Of a DNA stretch of 54,532 nucleotides, positions 42,280 through 51,267 are shown piece after piece (position 1 is the first letter of the stretch; every line of letters begins with the position of its first letter). The notes under the pieces were generated by a model. The model ran no database searches and had not been told where the DNA came from. It saw only the letters and a list, made by a program, of their open reading frames with translations. Origin of the DNA: an uncultured bacterium (GTDB lineage: Bacteria > Cyanobacteriota > Vampirovibrionia > Gastranaerophilales > Gastranaerophilaceae); NCBI GenBank assembly GCA_900551915.1, contig URXT01000012.1:1-54532 (forward strand), read 5' to 3'. The translations under genes and the position numbers were made by a program.

Positions 42280-43281
42280 TTAATACATATTAATAAGTCT
42301 TCTGACTTCTTTTAGAACTTTTTGCGCTTCTGAACGCGCTCTTTCGGAGCCTTCACGGATAATTTTGTGAACAACTTCGGGATGAGCTTCATAATACGCC
42401 CGTTTTTCTCTCATAGGAGCCATCTTTTCATTTATGACTGCACCAAGCTGGCGTTTGCAATCTGCACAGCCGCGCAAACCCTTTTCACATTCGCATTTTA
42501 CAGTTTCAATCTGTTCCGGCGTTCCGAAAATTTCCCAATACTTGAAGGCAACTTCGCAATCCTGCGGATGACCCGGGTCATCCCGCCTCATGCGGCTTCG
42601 GTCTGTAATCGCGCTCATAACTTTTTTTGCCGTAACTTCGGCTGTATCTGAAATCTTAATGTCATTTTCAAAAGATTTTCCCATTTTGTTTCCGTCCAGC
42701 CCGCAAATCAACGAGCAATGGTTCAAAATAGGTTCAGGTTCATTGAAAAAGTCGCATTTGTAAATGTTATTAAATCTTCTTGCAATGTCGCGCGTAATTT
42801 CAATATGCGCAACCTGGTCAATCCCAACCGGCACGTAAGACGAATTAAACATCATAATATCAGCGCTCATCAGCACCGGATAACCCATCAAACCGTAACT
42901 GATTTGAGAATTTGCGCCCTCTTTTGTTCGAAGAATTTTTGCCATATCCTTCAAGGTCGGGTCGCGCTCAACCCAGTTTTGCGGGGTTACCATGCTTAGA
43001 TATATGTTAAGTTCTGCAATCTCCGGAACAAGTGATTGAACGTAAATAGTTGAAATTTCCGGATCAATTCCGCAGCTTAACCAGTCAATTACAACATCAA
43101 CAACATCGTTTTTAAGATTTTCGGTTTTGTCGTATTTGGTTGTCAGAGCATGCCAGTCTGCAACAAAGAAAAAACTTTCATATTTCTTCTGAAGCTCAAC
43201 CCAGTTCTGGATAACTCCGAGATAGTGTCCCAAATGCAGTTTCCCTGTTGATCTCATACCTGATACTATTCTTTTGTTCAT
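42280..43281 (-). CDS. trpS: Tryptophan-tRNA ligase
   Basis: The 333-aa class I synthetase charges tRNA-Trp. The start is the ATG at 43281 giving MNKRIVSGMRSTGKLHLGHY; AAGGACG lies upstream, and the longer frame adds 12 residues without support. The HIGH motif is HLGH (about 16-19). The ATP-binding KMSKS is present as KMGKS (in GLDGNKMGKSFENDI, about 195-209). Specificity regions FFVADWHALTTKY and GYPVLMSADIMMF are typical. A Cys cluster (CECEKGLRGCADCKRQ, about 267-282) may bind zinc, as seen in some bacterial TrpRS. Confidence 0.95.
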   Translation of the reverse strand: MNKRIVSGMRSTGKLHLGHYLGVIQNWVELQKKYESFFFVADWHALTTKYDKTENLKNDVVDVVIDWLSCGIDPEISTIYVQSLVPEIAELNIYLSMVTPQNWVERDPTLKDMAKILRTKEGANSQISYGLMGYPVLMSADIMMFNSSYVPVGIDQVAHIEITRDIARRFNNIYKCDFFNEPEPILNHCSLICGLDGNKMGKSFENDIKISDTAEVTAKKVMSAITDRSRMRRDDPGHPQDCEVAFKYWEIFGTPEQIETVKCECEKGLRGCADCKRQLGAVINEKMAPMREKRAYYEAHPEVVHKIIREGSERARSEAQKVLKEVRRLINMY

Positions 43282-43347
43282 TTCCACGTCCTTCCTAACG
43301 GGAATATTATAGCACAAAAAGAACAGCTGCTAACCGGAACAAGAAGA

Positions 43348-44034
43348 TTAATCCAAAAGCCAAGATTGATAATAGCATGGTGGATGTTTACACATACTGG
43401 TCTGGGTTAGTTTATCCGCATTGCTGTAAGCTCCTATTCTTTTGTATGTTGCGGCATTATTGGAGCGGTTTCCATTACCGTCTTTAAATGTAAAGACAAA
43501 TCGGTCTTTTCCGAAGCGGTTTGCATTTGAAAATCCGTTCGTGTCGACTACAAAGATATTTTCATTATAGGTATACGTACACCAGCTTCTTCCTGATGCG
43601 TCTATAAAACAGGAGGAACCATAACTCTTGCTTGGAGCTCCATTTTCTAAATCAATCCCGTCATCAGCATTGCCGCTTGAACAGGAGCCGCCGCAAAGCG
43701 TATCGCCCTTTTTCCAACAGTTAGAGATTTTTGATGCCGGACATTCAGTGATTGCTTTGAACTTTGACTTCATGATGTCAAATTCCAGATTTGTTGCTTC
43801 TGTGTTGTATTGAGTGCTTCTTGTCAAGGTTTGCTCAAATAAAGCTTCTTCAAAGGCTTGCGAAATATCTGAGTAAGCCTTTTTGTAGGCAGTTTTGAAT
43901 TGTTTGTCTTTCCACGTGCCGATTAATGAAGGGAGAGTCATTGAGGCGACAATACCTATTATTCCCAGAGTTACCAGCACTTCGCCCATTGTGAAAGCCA
44001 AATCCTCTTTATCAAAAGTATTTTTACAGCGCAT
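43348..44034 (-). CDS. Prepilin-type pseudopilin I
   Basis: The protein is 228 aa from the ATG at 44034, chosen for GGAGG 6 nt upstream; the longest frame adds 17 residues. The leader MRCKNTFDKEDLA precedes FTMGEVLVTLGIIGIVASMT (Ala at -1), followed by KQFKTAYKKAYSDISQAFEE. The globular part has eight or more Cys (CPASKISNC, CGGSC, CFIDASGRSWC) and the loop VVDTNGFSNANRFGKDRFVF, related to the D-x-N-G-x-x-x-N-x-x-G-x-D calcium loop. It ends CKHPPCYYQSWLLD. It is divergent from the XRE gene at 44099 with a 64-bp shared region. Confidence 0.9.
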   Translation of the reverse strand: MRCKNTFDKEDLAFTMGEVLVTLGIIGIVASMTLPSLIGTWKDKQFKTAYKKAYSDISQAFEEALFEQTLTRSTQYNTEATNLEFDIMKSKFKAITECPASKISNCWKKGDTLCGGSCSSGNADDGIDLENGAPSKSYGSSCFIDASGRSWCTYTYNENIFVVDTNGFSNANRFGKDRFVFTFKDGNGNRSNNAATYKRIGAYSNADKLTQTSMCKHPPCYYQSWLLD

Positions 44035-44049
44035 AACTTTCCTCCATGG

Positions 44050-44063
44050 TTCTATATATAGAA
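44050..44063. promoter_or_regulatory. Operator-like perfect palindrome between pseudopilin I and its XRE regulator
   Basis: TTCTATATATAGAA is a perfect 14-bp palindrome 16 nt upstream of the pseudopilin ATG. The half-site TTCTATATAT recurs at 44091-44100, overlapping the XRE start codon, 41 bp away (about four helical turns). The -10 of the pseudopilin promoter probably lies inside the palindrome. No consensus -35 was found. Confidence 0.7.
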
Positions 44064-44098
44064 ATCCTGACAAATATTTTAACACTAATATTCTATAT

Positions 44099-44374
44099 AT
44101 GCAACATCAGAATTCCAAAAAAGCTGAAATAGTATTTAAGACACTTGCAAAAGTTATTCGGCGCGAAAGAGAAAAACAAAATAAATCCTTAAGAATTCTT
44201 GCTGATGAGTACGATATTCAAAAATCCCTGCTTTCACGTCTTGAAAACGGTGTTAACGAGCCAAAACTTATTTCAATTTGGACAATCAGCGAGGCTTTAA
44301 ATATGCCTGTCTCAAGTTTACTCAGGCTTGTTGAAGAAGAACTTCCACGCGGATTTTCGTTTGTTGAAAAATGA
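44099..44374 (+). CDS. XRE-family HTH regulator divergent from pseudopilin I
   Basis: The protein is 91 aa from the ATG at 44099; the longer frame extends through the divergent gene and is spurious. The Cro/CI fold covers about 12-75: LAKVIRREREKQNKSLRILA, DEYDIQKSLLSRLENGVNEP and KLISIWTISEALNMPVSSLL. There is no Shine-Dalgarno; the start codon overlaps an operator half-site, so leaderless expression with direct autoregulation is plausible. Its sequence differs from the other three regulators, which suggests specificity for its own pseudopilin. Confidence 0.85.
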   Translation: MQHQNSKKAEIVFKTLAKVIRREREKQNKSLRILADEYDIQKSLLSRLENGVNEPKLISIWTISEALNMPVSSLLRLVEEELPRGFSFVEK

Positions 44375-44484
44375 CTGCTACTTCCAAAACGCTCTCCTTT
44401 TTATCCCCACCCGCTGAAATCTCGTCTAATCCATGCTTTAGAAAAATTTTATATTAACTTTTGTTCATAATTAAGCCAAAATTC

Positions 44485-44513
44485 TTGTACTTTTTTTCTA
44501 TTTAAAATAGTAT
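44485..44513 (+). promoter_or_regulatory. Candidate ftsZ promoter
   Basis: TTGTAC (44485-44490), a 17-nt spacer and TAGTAT (44508-44513) lie about 88 nt upstream of the ftsZ start. The match is partial. The leader between contains an AT-rich imperfect palindrome (CCGTAATTAATTAATCGG) of unknown use. Confidence 0.35.
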
Positions 44514-44601
44514 GTTATTATATAGTTGGGGAGTCCGTAATTAATTAATCGGGCAGGATGAACCGAAATTATGTAAAATTATTTAATAAAGAGGTAACAA
44601 A

Positions 44602-45789
44602 GTGGAAAATTTCGTATCAGATATCTTTGCAAAGAAAGAAGAAACAGCAAGCCCACAGGCTCCGACAAATCGTTCTGCTGTCAATCCTACTAATATTAAA
44701 GTTATTGGTGTTGGCGGCGGCGGTGGAAATGCTGTTAACCGAATGATTAAAGCCGGACTCTCTGGTGTTGAGTTCTGGTTAATGAATACAGATTTACAGG
44801 TGTTGGAATTCGGTCAGACGCAGAATAAAATTCAATTAGGAACTAAATCTACAGCTGGTCTTGGTGCCGGCGGCGACCCGTCAGTAGGCGAAAGAGCTGC
44901 TGAAGAAGCTCAACAGGAAATTACTCATGCTCTTGAAGGTGCAGATATGGTGTTTATTACTGCTGGTATGGGCGGCGGAACAGGCACCGGTGCAGCTCCT
45001 GTCGTTGCTAAAATTGCTAAAGAATTAGGAATTCTAACAATTGCAGTCGTTACAAAACCTTTCTCCTGGGAAGGCAGAAAACGCCAAAATCAGGCCGTAC
45101 AAGGTCTTGAAAAACTTAGAGAAGCAGTTGATGCTGTTATTGTTGTTCCAAATGATAAACTTTTACAAGTTGTTGACCGCCAGGTTTCTTTGACAGAATC
45201 ATTCATTATTGTTGACGAAGTTCTTCTTCGCGGTGTTCAGGGTATTTCTGATATCATCACCGTTCCGGGAACAATTAACGTTGACTTTGCTGATGTTAAG
45301 AATGTTATGCAGGCTTCAGGCTCAGCCCTTATGGGTATCGGCCGCGGCCAGGGTGAAGGAAGAGCTATCAAGGCTGCTGAAATCGCTATCAATTCACAGC
45401 TTCTTGAAACTTCTATCAATGGCGCTTCCGGCGTAATCGTTAATATTACAGGCGGCCCTGACATGACATTGCATGAAATTACAGACGCTGCAAATATCAT
45501 TCATGATGCAGTTCTTGACGATGCAACTGTTATTATTGGTACAGCAGTTAACGAAAATATTCAGGGTGAAATTCAGGTTACTGTTATTGCAACAGGTTTT
45601 GAACTTAAAAATCAACCTGCTGATGCTCCGAAAACTGATGTTAAACAGCTTAGCGCATCAGATTTCTTCTCAGGTGCTTTTAATAATGGAAGCAACAATG
45701 TTTCAGCTGCACAACCCAGAAGAAGTTCAATGCCTCAAATGGGTTCAGGCTTCACAAACATTGAAATACCTGACTTCTTGAAAAAGTAG
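44602..45789 (+). CDS. ftsZ: Cell division GTPase FtsZ
   Basis: The 395-aa tubulin homolog polymerises into the division ring at midcell. The start is GTG at 44602 with AGAGGT upstream. A short disordered N-terminus (1-30) precedes the GTPase domain: [16 protein letters not shown] (34-49), the tubulin signature GGGTGTG (124-130) and the T7 loop [11 protein letters not shown] with its catalytic Asp. The C-terminal polymer domain is followed by a linker (about 335-380) and the membrane-adaptor peptide IEIPDFLKK. It is not in a dcw cluster here, which is usual for cyanobacterial relatives. A terminator follows at 45835. Confidence 0.97.
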   Translation: MENFVSDIFAKKEETASPQAPTNRSAVNPTNIKVIGVGGGGGNAVNRMIKAGLSGVEFWLMNTDLQVLEFGQTQNKIQLGTKSTAGLGAGGDPSVGERAAEEAQQEITHALEGADMVFITAGMGGGTGTGAAPVVAKIAKELGILTIAVVTKPFSWEGRKRQNQAVQGLEKLREAVDAVIVVPNDKLLQVVDRQVSLTESFIIVDEVLLRGVQGISDIITVPGTINVDFADVKNVMQASGSALMGIGRGQGEGRAIKAAEIAINSQLLETSINGASGVIVNITGGPDMTLHEITDAANIIHDAVLDDATVIIGTAVNENIQGEIQVTVIATGFELKNQPADAPKTDVKQLSASDFFSGAFNNGSNNVSAAQPRRSSMPQMGSGFTNIEIPDFLKK

Positions 45790-45834
45790 TAAGCTAAAAA
45801 TCAATTTAATCACAATACAGTTGGAAGTATATAT

Positions 45835-45866
45835 AGTGACCGTTTTTACGGTCACTTTTATTTTAT
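45835..45866 (+). terminator. ftsZ terminator
   Basis: AGTGACCG (45835-45842) pairs with CGGTCACT (45849-45856) around a 6-nt loop, followed by TTTATTTTAT. It lies 45 nt after the stop codon. Confidence 0.85.
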
Positions 45867-45911
45867 CTTAAATTTTCAGTGTTACATTTTATTAATTTAA
45901 TATTTTTATAG

Positions 45912-46034
45912 CCAGATTTAGTTGATTATTGTGTTGGAAATTTGCTTGAGAGAACTGCCAGGTCTATAAGTCCTGCTAAGGCTAACGAGTTTGATATCTT
46001 AAAATGGTCATTTGAACATTCTAAAAAAGTATAA
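45912..46034 (+). pseudogene. Orphan 40-codon C-terminal gene fragment
   Basis: After an in-frame TAG at 45909-45911, an open stretch of 40 codons with no ATG encodes PDLVDYCVGNLLERTARSIS and then PAKANEFDILKWSFEHSKKV before a TAA. Composition and helix pattern look like a real protein end (amphipathic, balanced charge). There is no start codon except a weak internal TTG and no ribosome site, so this is best read as the tail of a decayed gene. The family is not recognised, and chance cannot be excluded. Confidence 0.3.
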
Positions 46035-46050
46035 GATTTCGTATTGAATA

Positions 46051-46083
46051 AAAAAACCGCTTTGTCCAAAGCGGTTTTTTTTT
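46051..46083. terminator. Strong bidirectional terminator of fba
   Basis: A 13-bp stem, AAAAAACCGCTTT (46051-46063) with its complement (46068-46080), and a 4-nt loop, flanked by A- and T-runs. It lies 18 nt beyond the fba stop on the minus strand. Confidence 0.9.
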
Positions 46084-46100
46084 ATTTGTTTAAAATAAAA

Positions 46101-47060
46101 TTAGTCTTGAGCGTGACCGGCTGTTCCAAGAACGTCAACCATTTTATGTTTAACCATTTCTTTAACGGCAGTTCTGCCCGGTCCCATGTATTCTCTCGGG
46201 TCGAATTTTTCAGGATGTTCAACAAAGAACTCTCTGATTGTTGAAGTCATTGCAAGTCTCAAGTCTGTATCAATATTGATTTTTGCAACACCGTGTTTAG
46301 AAGCGTAGTTAAGCATATCTTCCGGAACACCTTGAGCGTTAGGCAATTGACCGCCAAACTTGTTGCATTTAGCTACGAATTCAGCCGGAACAGATGATGA
46401 ACCGTGAAGAACAAGCGGGAAATCATATCCAACAGCTGCATTAACTGCTTTTTTAATTTCAGCAAGTCTTTCAAAGTCAAGTTTAGCTTCACCGGTGAAT
46501 TTGTAAGCGCCGTGAGAAGTTCCGATTGCAACTGCTAATGAGTCGCAGCCTGTTTCTTTAACAAATCTTGCAGCTTCTTCAGGATCTGTGTAAGTCGAAT
46601 CTTTAGCGTGAACTTTAACATCATCTTCAACACCTGCTAATTTACCGAGTTCCGCTTCAACTGAAACTCCGCGCGGATGAGCATAATCAACTACCTGTTT
46701 AGTCAATTTGATGTTTTCTTCCAACGGGAATCTTGAACCGTCAATCATTACTGATGAGAAACCGCCGTCAATACAAGCTTTGCAGATTTCAAAATCAGCA
46801 CCGTGGTCTAAGTGCAATGCAATCGGCACTGTTGTTGTAGCTAAAGCTGCTTCAACAAGCTTGATTAAGTAAGTTTGGTTAGCATATTTTCTTGCGCCTG
46901 CTGAAACCTGTAAAATAATAGGTGATTGAGTTTCTTCAGCAGCTTCTGCAATACCCTGTAAAATTTCCATGTTGTTAACGTTGTAAGCACCGATAGCATA
47001 ACCGCCTGCGAGTGCTTTTTTGAACATTTCATTTGTTCCAACTAATTTTCTTTCGCTCAT
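46101..47060 (-). CDS. fba: Class II fructose-bisphosphate aldolase
   Basis: The 319-aa zinc enzyme splits or forms fructose-1,6-bisphosphate in glycolysis and gluconeogenesis. Landmarks: AIGAYNVNNMEILQGI (about 22-37), the metal site IALHLDHGADFEICK (about 79-93, with catalytic Asp and zinc-binding His), SVMIDGSRFPLEENI, VEAELGKLAGVEDD, AIGTSHGAYKF (about 178-188), VLHGSSSVPAEFV (about 211-223) and KINIDTDLRLAMT. Length and GG(Q)LPNAQGVPEDML fit the FbaA/TsaA-like clade. GGAG precedes the ATG. Confidence 0.96.
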   Translation of the reverse strand: MSERKLVGTNEMFKKALAGGYAIGAYNVNNMEILQGIAEAAEETQSPIILQVSAGARKYANQTYLIKLVEAALATTTVPIALHLDHGADFEICKACIDGGFSSVMIDGSRFPLEENIKLTKQVVDYAHPRGVSVEAELGKLAGVEDDVKVHAKDSTYTDPEEAARFVKETGCDSLAVAIGTSHGAYKFTGEAKLDFERLAEIKKAVNAAVGYDFPLVLHGSSSVPAEFVAKCNKFGGQLPNAQGVPEDMLNYASKHGVAKINIDTDLRLAMTSTIREFFVEHPEKFDPREYMGPGRTAVKEMVKHKMVDVLGTAGHAQD

Positions 47061-47303
47061 AAGAGTCTCCTTCTTTATGTAAACTTTTTACACACATGAA
47101 GTTACAACAAAAATAAAGCCGGCGCAAGTGTTAAGAAATATTAAATTTGTATATATTATTTTACAAACCGCCAAAACCGTTATATAATGCGGAAGTAAAT
47201 GGGATTAATGAAGCGATGTGAAAATCGAACTGGCAAAAATATTTTTTTGCAGTTTTGAGATAACTAATATATTGGTGAATTGTAGTTAAAATGGAGTAAG
47301 AAT

Positions 47304-48386
47304 ATGTCAATACAGCAAGTAACTTCTGCAAACTTTAATAAGAGTTCTAATGTAAACTTTACAGCGAAAAATAACAAACACAAGAAAACTCCGGAGAATT
47401 TCCACAATAATTCTATTTCTCCGAGTAAAATGTCAATACCTTTAGCAACAATTTTGGCTGCAATGCCTTTAAACTCAGAAGCTGCAACCAAATTATACAC
47501 AAGAGATTTAGATTCTCCAAAACACAAAATCGAATACGTTGACACCCCTGAAACCGCGCAAACCGCACGCAAAACAGACGGTGTGGTAATTGAGCAGAGA
47601 AAATTCAAATCCAAAACCTTTGGCGATGTAACAATCAGCCTTAAGAGTACAGATGGAAACAGTAAAAACTTTGAAAAAGTTGAAATGTCTTTTCTCGTAA
47701 ATGATGAAATTTTTGGTCTCCAGAAATATACTACTAAGGTAAAAGGTGCATACACCTATAATTACCAAATAACCTCAGATGACGGTTCCAGAAGCCCCGG
47801 TTTTTCAATCAAAGCTGTTTGGGCAGATGATAATGTAACTGCTACTAATGATGAACGGATTATGAATTATATTAAAACTTTGGTAAAAGATCCGCGTAAT
47901 AACGGCGCTATAGAAGATAAAACCATAGTCAGAAAAATTAGACCAACCACAGACGGTTCTTATCAGAATGTTCCAAACGGAGATATCTTAAAGAACGCTA
48001 AACCAGTTAAAATTGCAGGTAAAATGGTTTATGAAGAAGATATAAATGATAACGATATGGGCAAATTTAAACTGCGTTTCTACTCAACTGATGGTAATGA
48101 TAACAACGCTGAAAGAGTAACTTACCAAAAAGAGAATCATCCGGAGGTAGAAATTGTAACCTGTTATACTCCATTGCATACTTTTGCGAAAGATACAGAA
48201 AATCCGACAGAATTTCGTACCGGTGTTATTGTTTTAATGGATGATAATTTTAAATCTTACTATATAGAAAATAATTCCCTGCTAAAATTTTTGCATAGTA
48301 TAGGTTTTGAAAATATGTATAGTACAGAAGTCGAGTATGTATTTGTAGACACCGGCATTGCAGCACCTCTAGTAAAAGAAGATTAA
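47304..48386 (+). CDS. NF-tagged protein with repeated beta domains, 360 aa
   Basis: I do not recognise a named family. The N-terminus MSIQQVTSANFNKSSNVNFT carries the tag (two NF elements). A moderately hydrophobic stretch at about 45-62 (SIPLATILAAMPLNSEAATK) resembles the signal-like segment that follows the tag in the 4999-5673 protein. The remainder looks like two copies of a beta domain, each containing a K(F)...(I/F)(S)LK/RFYSTDGN(S/D)(K/N)N phrase: TISLKSTDGNSKNFEKVEMS (about 112-131) and LRFYSTDGNDNNAERVTYQK (about 257-276). GGAG 8 nt before the ATG supports the start. The internal duplication suggests an exported or surface beta protein. Confidence 0.6.
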   Translation: MSIQQVTSANFNKSSNVNFTAKNNKHKKTPENFHNNSISPSKMSIPLATILAAMPLNSEAATKLYTRDLDSPKHKIEYVDTPETAQTARKTDGVVIEQRKFKSKTFGDVTISLKSTDGNSKNFEKVEMSFLVNDEIFGLQKYTTKVKGAYTYNYQITSDDGSRSPGFSIKAVWADDNVTATNDERIMNYIKTLVKDPRNNGAIEDKTIVRKIRPTTDGSYQNVPNGDILKNAKPVKIAGKMVYEEDINDNDMGKFKLRFYSTDGNDNNAERVTYQKENHPEVEIVTCYTPLHTFAKDTENPTEFRTGVIVLMDDNFKSYYIENNSLLKFLHSIGFENMYSTEVEYVFVDTGIAAPLVKED

Positions 48387-48402
48387 AAATGTAAATAATT
48401 GT

Positions 48403-48455
48403 AAACATGTTAAAACATGATGAAATCTGTAGTTTTGTCATGTTTTTACATGTTT
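48403..48455. repeat. 18-bp inverted repeat upstream of the 878-aa gene
   Basis: AAACATGTTAAAACATGA (48403-48420) and TCATGTTTTTACATGTTT (48438-48455) match as inverted repeats at 17 of 18 positions, with a 17-nt loop. It starts 17 nt after the stop of the 360-aa gene and ends 28 nt before the ATG at 48483. It could be a leader hairpin, an attenuator or a binding site. T-runs after the stem are weak. Confidence 0.8.
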
Positions 48456-48482
48456 AAGATATTAAAACCAAGAGAGTATTAT

Positions 48483-51119
48483 ATGGATATTAATGTAAAC
48501 AGCAAATCGTTATACGAGCAGTATGTTGCAACGCAGAGCAGTACGGAAACTACATCCTCCAAAAATAAGGAGTTAGTGCCTCTTGTACAGCCAAAAGTTT
48601 CAGAGCAAAATAAAAAAATATATGAAAAATTAGGTTTGACCCAAGAGCAGTTCATAAAATTGTGTGAAGAATTTCCAAACATTGCAACCCTCACGGAAGA
48701 CAAACAACTTGATATTATAAATAAAAAGCTTACTGAAATCAAATCATCTGAAACAAAAACAACCCAAGAAACGGAAAAAATACAAACCTCACCACACTCG
48801 TCAGCCGGCGAAGAAAAATTAGTTGATAACGGGATATTTAATCATAAAGTATATTCAAAGCTTTCTAATGATGAAAAGTTCGCTATTTATGCTGCAGAAC
48901 TTGCAAAAAACAAGTTTTTATATCCTTCCGAGGGTGATAAAAAGACTATTGAAGCTTGGAATACTCTAACTCCGGAACAGCAGAAAGCTTTTATTGACGC
49001 TGAAATCAGTAATTTGAAAAAATCGGAAAAAGAGTTATTTGATGAAAAATCAATAGATTCATTTTTTAGTATAAAAATGACCCAGCTTCAGTCTGCAAAT
49101 TCCTTAGGCGTGAATGCTGAGCAATTCAGCAAAGATATAGCTGATAAAAAAGAATACGCAATAGATGCTCTCCATGACTATATTTTTGGTCAGGATGAAA
49201 ATAACAGATCAAAAGAGCAAAATCTTTATTTAAGAGAAAACGCTTTTCTTTCAAAGGCAATAGTTGACGCTTGTAAAAAGGCTGATATAGGCGGATACGT
49301 TGATGATGAAGCTGTAGAATATAATCTGGCCGGCAGTGAGATTTCGCAAAGGTTAAAGGAACTTGGCAAGACTAAAGAACAAGTTGAGCTTGAATATCTT
49401 AAAAGCAAACAGAATTTAACCAAAGAAGAAACAGAAAGACTTAATTTTTTAGAAGATTTTCATAAGAGGACATATACATTGCAGAATAGAGCTGCTGAAA
49501 GGGCAAAAGATCCTTCAGCACTTGTTAACTACGGCAGATTGGAGACTTTAAACAAAACCGAATATGGTGAACTGTTTAATTCAGCACAGAGTACAACTGA
49601 AAAATCTATGGTCTTGAATTCTTATATTGAAAATACAACAAAAAGCATGTCTCCGGAGGAGAAGTCAAAGTTTATTGCTGAATTGTCAGACGAATTACTT
49701 AACGATCCTGCAAATCTTGAATTAACCAAGTTGATACATGTTAAAGCCTTAATGGAGGCTAATAAAGTTGAAAGAGCTGCAATGGCCGCAGAACAGTCAG
49801 GTTTGTCACCGGAATTAAACGCGGCTAATATTGAAATTTATAAAGAGCCGGAAGAACTCAAGCTTATAGTTGAGGCGCAGAACAAAATTGCTGAAACTGA
49901 CTCAAAACGTGCCGAAAGATTAAAAATCAACACAATCAACAATGCTTCAGAAGGACAGATGGGGGTAACACTTAATGAAGCCTATTCAGGCGATAAATCC
50001 CTTAATGTTCAGCGTGCAAACAAAAACCGTGTTTTTACTTATGAAAACCCCGAAACACAAAAACTTGCTATAGAAAATATCAAAAAGAATTCTGATGAAA
50101 AAATCATCGCAGAAGCAGCTGCTGAAGCAGATAAATTACATAAAGATTATCAGGTCGAAGGTTTGAAAACTTTGACAAAGGGTTCCAAATTGGCAACCGA
50201 GGCCGCTAATAAGTCTGAAGTTGTTACTCGTATGTCAAAACAAAATCAAACCGAAGCCTTCAAAGTAATGAAAAGCAACATCGAAGAACTATATGACAAT
50301 GACGAAGAAGCAATTGAACAATTAAACACTTTGTCCGATCAGATTTCAAAATCACACAAAGACAATCAACTTGATATGCATAATGAAATTATGCAGTCAA
50401 AATACAGCGCAGTTCAAGAACATGCTGCTGCCAATATAAAAGATTATGACCCCTCAGTTCAGTCAAAAGCAATCGACACTGTTTATGAAACCCAAAACGA
50501 AAAAGCAATTAAGACTGTTGTTGACAACCTTGAGAAAATGCCACCGGATGTTCAGAAAACCGAAGTAACACGATTAATCGGCGAGCTGGCTCTTAATAAT
50601 GCAATCTCAAACTCTGAATTGACCGTCAATATACTTGGCGGGAACCTTACAGCACGTGATTTGAGCAAATTGTCCGCTTCTCAGCGGCGCGAATACTTTG
50701 TCAAAATGTTTGATGAAGCCTCTCCGTCCAAAAAGCTTGATATGCTTAGAAATATTGCCGCAAGTTCCATTGGTATTCACAAAAAAACAATATATACAAT
50801 TATTGCACGATTTTCAGCACCTCTCTTAAAAGCTATGGTCGAAGACGGAATGGGAAAAACCATGATTGAAGCCGGAATTCCGCTTGACGCAGTAAATAAA
50901 ATTATTAATATTATGAAAACCTCAACTAGTAACAAAGTTATCCAACAAAGAAAAGAACTCGAAAAAGATTCTAGTTTTACAAAATACTTTGACAATCAGG
51001 ATGACAAAATAAGAGTAACAGTTCCGCAGGATCTCAAAGGTGCATTTGCTGCTAATATTGATAGAAAAACTCTGGAAGAGTTAAAAAAGAACAATGCTAC
51101 AATGTTTATAAAATCGTAG
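48483..51119 (+). CDS. Large helical repeat protein, 878 aa
   Basis: The start is taken as the ATG at 48483 (MDINVNSKSLYEQYVATQSS), because the upstream 22 codons run through the inverted repeat. No signal peptide is seen. The protein is almost wholly alpha-helical and charged. A linker region rich in Ser/Thr/Glu lies at about 85-110. Helical-hairpin units of 30-40 residues recur from about 380 to 760 (for example AAANIKDYDPSVQSKAIDTV, KAIKTVVDNLEKMPPDVQKT), similar to HEAT/ARM-like repeats. The end, KDSSFTKYFDNQDDKIRVTV, is polar. Some bacterial effectors and scaffold proteins look like this, but no catalytic motif is visible and the function is unknown. It is probably transcribed with the 360-aa gene upstream. 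Confidence 0.6.
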   Translation: MDINVNSKSLYEQYVATQSSTETTSSKNKELVPLVQPKVSEQNKKIYEKLGLTQEQFIKLCEEFPNIATLTEDKQLDIINKKLTEIKSSETKTTQETEKIQTSPHSSAGEEKLVDNGIFNHKVYSKLSNDEKFAIYAAELAKNKFLYPSEGDKKTIEAWNTLTPEQQKAFIDAEISNLKKSEKELFDEKSIDSFFSIKMTQLQSANSLGVNAEQFSKDIADKKEYAIDALHDYIFGQDENNRSKEQNLYLRENAFLSKAIVDACKKADIGGYVDDEAVEYNLAGSEISQRLKELGKTKEQVELEYLKSKQNLTKEETERLNFLEDFHKRTYTLQNRAAERAKDPSALVNYGRLETLNKTEYGELFNSAQSTTEKSMVLNSYIENTTKSMSPEEKSKFIAELSDELLNDPANLELTKLIHVKALMEANKVERAAMAAEQSGLSPELNAANIEIYKEPEELKLIVEAQNKIAETDSKRAERLKINTINNASEGQMGVTLNEAYSGDKSLNVQRANKNRVFTYENPETQKLAIENIKKNSDEKIIAEAAAEADKLHKDYQVEGLKTLTKGSKLATEAANKSEVVTRMSKQNQTEAFKVMKSNIEELYDNDEEAIEQLNTLSDQISKSHKDNQLDMHNEIMQSKYSAVQEHAAANIKDYDPSVQSKAIDTVYETQNEKAIKTVVDNLEKMPPDVQKTEVTRLIGELALNNAISNSELTVNILGGNLTARDLSKLSASQRREYFVKMFDEASPSKKLDMLRNIAASSIGIHKKTIYTIIARFSAPLLKAMVEDGMGKTMIEAGIPLDAVNKIINIMKTSTSNKVIQQRKELEKDSSFTKYFDNQDDKIRVTVPQDLKGAFAANIDRKTLEELKKNNATMFIKS

Positions 51120-51267
51120 TTTTAATGTCCGAAATTTTATTACAAACAAGAAGAGAGTCTGTAAAAAGGCTCTCTTTATATATAAAGCTTGATTTTAGAG
51201 TTTTTTTGTATTTATATATTGTTACAGCGAATTTTCGCGAGTCCAAAAGAAAGAAGACAATTTTACA

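Noticed and set aside
44558..44746. A 62-codon ORF overlapping the start of ftsZ
   Set aside because: It runs through the ftsZ 5' end in another frame, has Lys/Leu-rich composition typical of a shadow frame, and the ftsZ GTG has its own ribosome site.
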